Source of the DNA: Ascidia mentula
Taxonomy: Eukaryota; Chordata; Ascidiacea; Phlebobranchia; Ascidiidae
NCBI GenBank assembly: GCA_947561715.1
Contig: OX387199.1
Coordinates: 21,333,001 to 21,397,000, forward strand
Length of the DNA: 64,000 bases
Reading direction: 5' to 3'
The position numbers and the translations under genes are program-made. The notes under the pieces were generated by a model, which was given only the letters and a program-made list of their open reading frames with translations, was not told the origin of the DNA and did no database searches. Shown here in pieces: positions 48,717 through 58,308 of this stretch. Position 1 is the stretch's first letter, and each line of letters begins with the position of its first letter.

Positions 48717-50552
48717 ATGAAAGTGTTGGTGGCTGGTTTGACCAAAACCGGAACCAAGACAATGGCAACAGCTTTGAGAGTTCTGGGGTATGAGGTGTAT
48801 GATTTTTTGGAAAACTTTTATTACCTCGGTGAGGATTGGAAGAGGCAAGTCATACATGGGTTTAATATGGAGGACATGAGGCAAATGTATGAGAATGTTG
48901 ATGCTGCAGTTGACACTCCATGTGATGCTTACTGGGAGGAAATATTTGATGCTTTTCCAGATGTAAAGGTGAACAATTAAGATTTTAGGCAGAGGTGTAA
49001 AAAAGGTTCATGCAATTTGTTTGTGGAGGTTGTAATTTTATTATGTATTATGATTTCTATAATCTTAGCCACGAAAAACATTACACCTATATTTTACATA
49101 TTGTCAGCCATTTAGGGATGGCATGGTATGATCTCTTGCAAGTATTTAAACTGTATGAAGCAATGCATGTCTTGGTCCTAGTTTCCTCTTAAAATAGCTT
49201 TTTAATTTTTAAGGTTATTTTGACGACTCGCCAAGAAGAGAAATGGGTCAAAAGCTTCAAAAATCAAATGGATCAGCTGAGCAACGACTTGATGTTTCGA
49301 CTTGCATGCACTTTAACCTACACCGGCGCGAAGGGACAAAATTATAGGGCAATTTGCAGTAATTATTTTTGCTTTTTGTGGTTGGACAACATCAAATATT
49401 AATAGTGGTTTAATGTATATACATGTTTATGCTGTATTTTGTCATTTTCAAAAGTCAATTTTTAAAATTGAAGAATGACATTTTTAAATATTTGTTAGAT
49501 AAAAATAGCATACATCCTCTGCTTACATTAATGTAGGATCCGTTGTTGTTTCAGACCTAGGAGCGCTGCACACCAACATCATAACGTGCGATTGATCATC
49601 AGCAAGACCTACAATGATTCAAGAAGCGCAACCTCCATACGATCCTGACCATCTCCAACCAAAACCACCACGTTTGGACTGTCCTCGGGACGTTAAGGTC
49701 TGTCGATGTGGATCAAAGGAAACGTTCTGAGAACCGAGTTGGCGTTTGCGTTTCGATGGGTTTTGCTTTGGCCAGCACGGCCGGGTGGCCACCTTTTCGT
49801 CACATGCAGCTTGTCGCAACCCATCACCTCCCAGTGCGACTGGCTGCGATCCTACGGCAGACGGTGATTCTCCGTGAGGAAATCACCATTACATGGGCGC
49901 CTGACTCGATAACCTTTATGGTTTTATCGGTGCCCATGCCATTTCATTTCCTTGTTTTTTGTTCGTCGCGTAGTTGCTTTTCTCGCAAAATAAACATGAT
50001 TTGATTTGATTTGATTTAATGTAACAATTCATTGCAAACAAACAAAAACGTTATTATCATTCAGCCAATCCTCTTGTGAAGTACCAAAGTTGGCCATTCT
50101 CTGGACGGACTTACCTCCATGATAAAGCTTTAATACGTGCAAAAAGAAGGCATGAACGCAATGTGAAACAGGTGGGTCTTTGATTATACATTTGTTTATT
50201 AGCTGTCAGAACAGCCAACTTGACAGCTGTATCTACAATATCAAAACCAACTTAGCTGATCAATTACAGATATTGTATGTCAGTCCTACAACCTTATATG
50301 TAGGTTGTACCCGAAAAGCAGTTGTTGGTTTATGAAGTAACGCAAGGGTGGAAACCTCTGTGTGAATTTCTTGGCGTCCCTGTGCCAAAAGTCCCTTTTC
50401 CTCATAAGAATAAAGGAGGCGATTTGGCAAATGAATGGAGAAGAGAGAATCCGGTGATGCAACGGATTGAAAGGGAGTTACGAATATCTCTCTTCTGTTT
50501 GTGTCTGTTGTTCTCCTATTGCTTGTATGCAGTATTTCATTGGACAAGTTAG
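48717..50552 (+). CDS. PAPS-type sulfotransferase-like protein with C-terminal membrane helix
   Basis: Exons 48717-48968, 49214-49358, 50065-50171 and 50304-50552 join in phase to 250 residues. The N terminus KVLVAGLTKTGTKTMATAL is the 5'-phosphosulfate-binding loop of the Sulfotransfer_4 family (NAD-domain-like sulfotransferases of chordates and molluscs). WEEIFDAFPDVKVILTTR continues the core with the 3'-phosphate-binding strand, and LLVYEVTQGWKPLCEFLGV and VPKVPFPHKN are the usual C-terminal block. The final residues ISLFCLCLLFSYCLYAVF form a membrane helix, as in other family members. The start follows CAAA and is the only in-frame ATG before the loop. The third intron carries a retroelement tail. 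The substrate is unknown. Confidence 0.85.
49553..50018 (+). mobile_element. Non-LTR retroelement 3' end in a sulfotransferase intron
   Basis: A GC-richer block (from about 49553) unlike the surrounding intron ends in AATAAACATGATTTGATTTGATTTGATTTA, summarised as a TTGAT tandem tail at about 49996-50018. A short repeat tail instead of poly(A) is typical of 5'-truncated LINE copies of the I/Nimb or related groups. No coding domain is recognised, and the family assignment is tentative. Confidence 0.45.
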
Positions 50553-51019
50553 CTTACAATTCTCGCCAACAAAACTACTATCCGCTGTTATATCTTGTCT
50601 GGTCAAATCCACACACAAACGTCTGGTTTCGAGGTCGCAAAAGCCACCTGGCACGCGTTTGAAACAAAACGACGACAGCGCCCCTAGCGGCAATACAAAT
50701 AGAAAAGTGATGACACCAGCGGCGATAGAGATTAACTTGTGGATTTTTTGATCAGTGTCCAACATACTGCGTTTGTTTCGAACTTGAAAACTTCACAGTT
50801 CAAATGTCTTTTTGATTCGCACATTTTCACACTAATTTTGGACGCCATAGCAACATTTACACGGTGGATACGTTGTGGCTAATACACACCTCTGTGTAAC
50901 TGCAATAAAAGAAGCCTCATTTAATGAGAGCGATATTGTGTGCGTTCCCACAACAATAACTAGGCCTTGATTGGATTGGCAGGCATAACAGATAAGATAT
51001 GTCGCCGGTTTAATTACTT
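50553..51019. other. 3' flank of sulfotransferase
   Basis: Contains the sequence duplicated at 35.5-36.0 kb (to about 50870). Otherwise unremarkable up to the gypsy target duplication ACTT at 51016-51019. Confidence 0.5.
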
Positions 51020-51151
51020 TGTAGCGACTACTGCGTATTTATCGAACCGTGACATGCGTCGATTGCCTTTTTCTACATGTGTCTCGTTTTATGTTGCTCG
51101 TTGAAGTGCCCGTCAGTCTGATTTGTTGGCGCCTGAATAAACATCGCCACA
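51020..51151 (+). repeat. 5' LTR of small gypsy element
   Basis: Identical to 54054-54185 over 132 bases; flanked on the left by ACTT. Confidence 0.93.
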
Positions 51152-54053
51152 TTGGTGACCCCGAGTATCAAGCACGACTGCTGATAAAATGGAAGAACAC
51201 GCTGTTGCTCTGAAGTTACCGCAATTTTGGGTGAAACAACCCCGCGTGTGGTTCAAGCAAGCTGAAGCACAGTTCGCACTGCGAAGAATTTCAGATGACC
51301 AAACCAAGTACTTCTACGTGGTGGCGGCTTTGGATCAGGATACCGCCCAACGTTTCATTGATTTTCTTAATTCTCCACCAGCAGAAGACAAGTACGCATC
51401 GCTCAAGGAAGAACTGCTTAATACATTAGGTCTGTCAAGGTACGAACGAGCGTCTAAGTTGCTAAACATGCCCCGTTCTGAGGATCGTAAACCTACTGTT
51501 ATTATGGATGAAATGCTAGCAATGCTGGGTCAACATAAACCTTGCTTTCTTTTTGAATATTTGTTTATCCAACAAATGCCAGAAGAAATTCGTATTAATC
51601 TGGCAAAAGAGGATTTTGTAGATCTTCGGTCTCTAGCAAAGAAGGCAGATTTGTTATGGCACGCCAGGGAAGACAGCTGCAACTTTGCAGTTGCCAAATT
51701 ACGGCCAACACTACGCCAAACAAATGACAATTTCTGCTACTACCACCAACGCTTTGGTGCAAAGGCGAAAGCATGCCGCAAGCCATGTGCCTATCAGGGA
51801 AACGACCAAGCCGGCCGTCCTCAATATTTTCGACGGCCGGCGGACAAAGCAATCTCATTTTCGTCTCTGACCGAAACTCAAAAATCCGATTTTTAGTAGA
51901 CAGCGGTGCAGAAGTCAGCGTAATTCCGCCAACGGTCTATGAAAGACGACATTTCCAGAGCCAATCCTCGGCAGTCATACATGTAACGCATGTTCGGCAA
52001 ATATTTCAGAGGCTTAACGACCATGGACTTATTATTAACATTTCGAAGTGCTCTTTCGGTCTAACGGAAATAGACTTTCTCGGACACCGAGTCGATAAAA
52101 ATGGAGCTAAGCCTTTGCAATCAAAAGTACAGGCCATTCAAGCATTTTTACGACCCACGACCCTAGCGGGCCTCCAACAGTTCAATGGGATGATAAACTT
52201 TTACCATCGCTTTATACCATCTGCGGCACGAATTATGTCACCCATTTACAAAGCGATAGCGGCAAAGAAAAAAGAAGTCATGTGGACTGATGAACTCAAT
52301 CGTGCGTTTCTCCAAGCTAAACAAGCGCTTGCAACCGCCACGCTTCTCAGCCACCCTCAGGCAATGGCTGACACTGCTTTGTCAGTGGATGCGTCGCAAA
52401 CAGCTGTTGGGGCTGTACTTGAGCAATTTAAACGAATGGAAACCTTTAGCATTTTTCAGCAAACAGCTTCGCCCAGCGGAAACAAAGTACAGTGCATTCG
52501 ATCGAGAGTTGCTGGCTTTGTATTTGGCGGTACGTCATTTCAGATATTTCCTTGAAGGTCGTACGTTTACGGTTTTCACTGATCACAAACCGCTCACATT
52601 TGCTTTCACAAAATGTTCCGATCCTTGGTCGAGTCGTCAACAACGACATCTTTCTTACATATCAGAATTTACCACAGATGTACGGCATGTCGCCGGCAAG
52701 CATAATCATGTCGCTGACGCGCTTTCCCGATCTTTAGTAGCGGAGGTCCAACTTTCTGCAACACAGTTTGATCCCAAATCTCTTTCTGCAGCACAACGAG
52801 CAAATGAGCAAGAAATGGCAGATTATCGATCGTCGATAACCAATCTCCACTTTAAAGTGCTTAATTTCGAAAAGGATGGTTGCGACATTCTTTGCGACAT
52901 CTCCACTGGTGTACCGCGACCTGTAGTGCCGACAGCATGGCGCAAACACGTCTTCCATGCACTGCATGACATTTCTCATCCCTCGGTGAGGAGGACTAAA
53001 AAGCTCATTACACAACGTTACGTGTGGCATGGAATGCAGAAAGATGTAGGAAATTGGGCACGGCAGTGTCTTTCTTGCCAACGCTCCAAAGTACAACGCC
53101 ATGTACGAGCTCCGATTGAAGACTACCCTTTTGTTCATGCACGTTTCACTCACTTAAACGTTGACATAGTGGGTCCCCTGCCACAGTGCCAAGGTTTCGC
53201 ATATCTTTTCACTGTCATGGACCGCGTCACACGATGGCCAGAAGCCATACCCATGCCGGATGCAACAGCTTTGATCTGCGCCAAAGTTTTCATCAGCGTT
53301 TGGCTTGCCCGCTTTGGCATTCCTACACATTTAACGTCGGATCGAGGACCTCAGTTTACCTCCGAACTCTGGTCAGCTGTTAACAAGCTCCTCGGTATTA
53401 AACTGCATCTAACAACTGCTTTTCATCCCCAGGCCAATGGCCTTGTGGAACGATTCCACAGGCATTTGAAAAGCGCTCTTATGGCGCGCGCAACGTCAAC
53501 AGCTAACTGGGTTGACAATTTACCGTGGGTACTTCTGGGCATCAGGACAACTCCCAAAGAAGACTTACAAACTTCGTCGGCCGAACTGGTTTACGGTGGA
53601 CCGCTCGCAGTGCCGGGAGACATCACACCCAACATTGCTGCAACACCAAATGTTGCAAATTTGCTTTCACAACTCCGACAGTCAGTGAGAAGCCAGATTC
53701 CGATATTAATGTCTCGCCACGGTGCTAAAAGAAGCGCACTTCCGAGGAAGCTGTTAACTGCGAAGTACGTATTCGTACGGAAGGATACTCATCGACCCCC
53801 ATTAACAGCCCCTTACGCGGGTCCCTACAAGGTTGTTGAGACTTCTCACAAAACGTTTGTTTTGGATTTTGGCGGCCGACATGCAACAATTTCTGTTGAT
53901 CGGCTTAAACCCGCAGAAGTTGACCTGACGGAACCGGTCGCAGTTGCGCGCCCACCGCGTAGAGGCAGACCGCCTAGACATCCTGCGCTTAGATGATCTT
54001 GTTGTGTAATTGTCTCCTTATTTTACGCATTGTACGTTTCTGAAAGGGGGTGG

Positions 54054-54185
54054 TGTAGCGACTACTGCGTATTTATCGAACCGTGACATGCGTCGATTGC
54101 CTTTTTCTACATGTGTCTCGTTTTATGTTGCTCGTTGAAGTGCCCGTCAGTCTGATTTGTTGGCGCCTGAATAAACATCGCCACA
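54054..54185 (+). repeat. 3' LTR of small gypsy element
   Basis: Identical to 51020-51151; preceded by the purine tract and followed by ACTT. Confidence 0.93.
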
Positions 54186-54189
54186 ACTT

Positions 54190-55648
54190 CATGAATAATC
54201 GATGCCTCGGGGTTGGGACACCTACAACTGCTGCCTGTTTTGTATATTGGAGGCTTTATTAATTTTCACTGAACATTTTTCTGTACCAATTGGCTTCATT
54301 TTATTATAGTGTTGTATATTCAGAGATCATATATTTCATACATTTCACCAAGAAACGAGTGTCTCGTTTTGTTTTTTTCTGACATCGAGCGTAAAAAAAA
54401 CAAACAATAAAGGTTTGGTTTCAAGATTATACCACCTCTGCTTGAAGAATCAATATATTTACCTAAAAAAGCGAACTATCTCAGACTTTTGCGTGGAATC
54501 AACCAAATGCGCTGGTGTCAAAGCAAAACCCAATAAATCACAGTTTGATTGTAAGAAACAACGGCATCTGGAATGTATATACTGAAGAGCAAAGTTAATT
54601 TGTGCTCAAAAAAAGTTCATTAAATACGGTTTGCACATTTTTTATGAGGATTGATTTTAAATAGTTTGGAATTTTAATTCACGGCATTTGGATATCATGA
54701 TGATATATAGTGATGTGTCTAACCAGCGCATATAACTTGCTTAAATAAAACTGGGAGTCCTAAAAATAAAGGCCAACCGTTTTGTCGTGTTTATGTCGCA
54801 GACCGAACAAAATCATAATGCGGGCCATAGTTTGACTTAGGATCGGTAGAAGCAAACATTTACCAACATGTCGAAACCGCTTTGTTTACTCCAATTAACT
54901 TTCCTTACTCACAGGAACCAACTACCGACATACGACGTGTACGTAATATTTTGGTTTGTCAGCGAACTAATCTATAGCTTGAGCATAGCCAAATTGTTTG
55001 CAACCACAATTAACATTAACGTACTCAACCACTTCGCGATGGAAGATATATAGTGCAAATTTGGTCAGTTATAATGAAATCTCCCTTTGCGCAAAAACAC
55101 ATGTTTAGTGATTAATTGTTAACTCGATACAGATTGTAATTCAAGCATTTTGTCACACACTACCAAGCACCATTTTATGTGAAATGAGGCTAGAAGCAAT
55201 GTCAATGGCTGTTTTTCTTCCAGCGCCTGTCGTCATTGCCAAACCACGTGATTTTGATCAGTCTATACTCTCATGTATTCAATTTGGTAACTGGGCAGCA
55301 GAATAAACGACCTTCACCGACCATCATTGCACCTCCCTTCGAGCCTTGGGAAAAGATAACTTACACTGATTCTTGGTGTAACGAACAAATAAACCAAATT
55401 TTCGTAGCTTGTCTAAATGATTTTATCCATTTTATTAATCATAATATCAATCAAGATCACTGAAAAACACGAAACACTTTTGAAATTACGAAATATATAA
55501 ATTCAGCACCAACATACAAAAATCTTAAACATCCGTTTTCAGGTAATTGCTAATATTCTGAATTATGAGTGTATTATTTATAATTTGTTTTTACAAAAAT
55601 ATTTCTGCCATGTTTTTATATCAGAGATTTTCATAACAACAAGGCTTA
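54190..55648. other. Intergenic region downstream of gene B
   Basis: No gene recognised. A stretch at about 54850-54970 (AAACCGCTTTGTTTACT) resembles 47196-47330 and may be a low-copy repeat. Confidence 0.4.
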
Positions 55649-57611
55649 TTACCAAAAAGTTCCATATGTGTCTGTGCTAGTTGACACCCCAATTTGCAAC
55701 GACTGCAATTTATCATTGCAAATTTTCTCCAAGTGAGGTTTTTCAACAGCTGATTTATCGACACATCTTTGGTACAATTCTATTGCTTTGTTGAAATTCC
55801 TTTCTGCTTTCTTACGGAGGGATTCGTCGGTGAGATTGCATGGCATATTGTAAATATCATTATAGACAACCTCGGGATCCTCGACTGCGGGTTCACAAAA
55901 TTTACCTCGTATCATTTTGGTATGAACATCCCCGAGCAATTCATGACATTGTGCCAGAATTGAGAGATTCTCAACCCAAAATGGGGGGTCTGTTGTAATT
56001 GTCGCCAACGTCGCTTCTGCTTTGATGAGGTCACCCAACATAAACTCAACGCGACCAACAAAATACAAACACTCGGTTTCCGCAAGTGTTTTCACGTCTT
56101 TGTTCAGCGAGGCGACCATTTCCAATCTACTGGTGGATCTTGTCATAAATGGCAGGATTATGGAGCTAGGTATTTTACTCATATTTACGTTCCCGAACAT
56201 GTATTCTGCCAAAACTGCTAATTCTTTTGAACACTCCCGCATTCCAATTACGACAGTTTCTCGGTTATTCAACTTCTCAAAGCATTTTGCTGTCACCATG
56301 AAAAAAATGGCCGCATCTGCATATTTTTCGTTTGCTCGCTCCTGCACTGAAAACTCAAACAAGTTCTGACAGGTTTGTTCTGTCACCTGAAACTCCTCCT
56401 TCGGTTCTTCGTACTTGTCGTGTTCTTCTTTAGACTTGCATATTTTTCTCGCCATGTAAGAGGTGTATTTTTCCGTGTCTTTGTGGTTTATCTTTTTTAG
56501 GCTGTTTTTTGCTAGACCTCGGACTTTCAGTAGTTGCGAGAGTGAAGTGTACAAGCTGAAATCTGTAAAATAAATTGCATTTTGTCAGTCATTTTCTTCT
56601 GGGCTACGTGATCATAAACCGCTTCTCCAACTCTGGGTGGCTTTGGTGCTTTTTCCTCTGCAAAAAAACAACAAGCGATTATATTTCAAGCACTTGCCAA
56701 ACATGTTTGCATTTTTCTCACCGCTAACTGGCATTGGCGAAGCGTTTGTTTTGTTGCCCGGCATCCTGAAAAAGAAAAAAAATATGCTAGGTTTTTTTCA
56801 AATTTTCAAAAATCTACATAGGCGTTTAAATTCAACATTGAATGAGCAGTGGTGAGTAAAGGTGTAAGTACGCAAAATAATTGTATATGAAAAAGCCAAA
56901 GTGTAAATGCCTATTACAACATAAAAAAAAACAATTTCTTCCGTTTTGATAATTTGTTTGAATACAGTCATACACCTTGAAAGTCATACACCTGCCTCGG
57001 CTTGGGTGGAATTGGCGGAGGTAGGTCTCTTGAATTTCCTGAAACTCTAGTGAACAGTGGTCTTCTTGTTCTCTTGTCAGTATCACCCGCTAAAAGTAAA
57101 AACAAGCAATTGATGGGCGTAAGTGTATCTAGTTTGTTTTGCGGAATACACTAAACAAATATACTGAACAAAGTTTGCATTGGAGTAAATTATTATTAAC
57201 AATGCAGTAACCTAGCTAGTTGTTTTTGCACATCTTACTTTCAAATACTTTTTTTTTCTGTGCAACGCTTCCCTCAAAGATGTCATAGTGTTCAAATCTT
57301 TGTACGTTGGACTTATTTTCCGGAGTGACTTTCATTTCAATGTAACCGGGAGGAGTGCGTTTGCCCATTTCTGCAAGAAAAATAATCAGAAACTAGTCTT
57401 ACAATTCTAAAAGAAAAGTTATCGTTATCATGCAGCTATCACAAGAAATAGAAAAAGCTGCACTATTGACTGCACACGATCAGGCAACCATGAAACGTAC
57501 TTCTAGTAGTTTTCTCATCTGGATGTATATCCGTCACATTTTCTTCTTTTTTGAAAGGGGGGAGGCCTTTGTCCGTGGAAGTTGTCGGTAAATTTGGTTG
57601 TAAAAGAGCAT
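55649..57611 (-). CDS. 3' exons of gene B: Tyr/Pro-rich scaffold with TPR-like C terminus
   Basis: Minus-strand exons in order: 57611-57501 (ALLQPNLPTTSTDKGLPPF), 57370-57239 (PPGYIEMKVTP and FEHYDIFEGSV), 57089-56992 (RDLPPPIPPKPRQ), 56765-56722 (NKTNASPMPV), about 56657-56595 (EEKAPKPPRVGEAVYDHVAQ) and 56562-55649 (terminal, 300 residues). YIEM fits a PI3K-p85 SH2 docking site, YDIF and YDHV other Tyr sites, and PPPIPPKP an SH3 ligand. The terminal exon is TPR-like (YADAAIFFMVTAKCFEKL; AERNFNKAIELYQRCVD) and paralogous to gene C. Junction oddity: the sequence corresponding to the last intron is only about 30 nt, lacks a GT donor and does not keep frame, so this copy may be damaged or spliced unusually. 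Exons 57611 to 57089 join in phase; the next junction is unresolved. Confidence 0.6.
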
Positions 57612-58308
57612 CTATGAAACAGAATTTCCTGGTGTTAATCGTACTTCCTGTGTAGTACACAGGGTTCGGCAGACGTAGTAAAAATGGTTGCGATTGAAAA
57701 AATCGTTTCCAAAACCGTTTCGCCGAAACGAATTTTGTTTTGAAACTACAAAATTGTTTCCGAGTAATTTTTAATTTTTTTTCTCTTAACAATTTTTGTA
57801 ACAAATTTGTTACCGAATATTCGTAACGATTTTCTGAACACTAGACAGTGACAAAGAGCATTTTCTTCGAAATCGTTATACTCATTTGTGTTAATCGTAT
57901 TTCCTGTGTAGTACACAGGTTGTTAAACAAAGGTGTGATAACGTTGAAACTCAAGAGAAATGTTGTCATACCTGGGAAAGTTGCTGATACTGCCGTTTCA
58001 ATTGGTAACTTGACGAATGTTTCATCGCAATTAACACGCTGGCTGTTTTCTGTTTTGTTTGGTTTTTGTCAAGTTTTGAGTTAAAGAAAGAGCTTTGAAT
58101 TCAATGTTAGTGAAAATTTACGCTCAGACTAAAATTATCACAGGTTTTTGTTTTTCATATACGCTCCATTGAAAATCTGCGCTCATCTTTTTATTGCAAT
58201 TAACAGCAGTTTGACAGATTTTTTTAAATCAGTTCTACTTGCAAACAGATTGTATTGCTCTAGTAGATTAATCTGAAATGTGTAACATAATTCCACAGGG
58301 TATTTTAC

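Larger units (their letters stand above)
51020..54185 (+). mobile_element. Small Ty3/gypsy element with identical 132 bp LTRs
   Basis: LTRs 51020-51151 and 54054-54185 are identical, start TGTAGCG and end CCACA; the target duplication is ACTT (51016-51019 and 54186-54189). A primer-site-like TTGGTGACCCCGA follows the 5' LTR and a purine tract (GAAAGGGGGTGG) precedes the 3' LTR. Parts: gag from 51189 without a zinc knuckle (YHQRFGAKAKACR), protease (FLVDSGAEVSVIP), later part of reverse transcriptase (FLGHRVDKNGAK), RNase H (LSVDASQTAVGAVL; FTDHKPLTFAF), integrase with HHCC (HDISHPSVRRTKKL; CLSCQRSK) and core (NVDIVGPLP; TSDRGPQF; NGLVERFHRHLKSA). It is shorter than is usual for the family and broken, with about two breaks. 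Identical LTRs indicate a very recent insertion. Confidence 0.92.
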
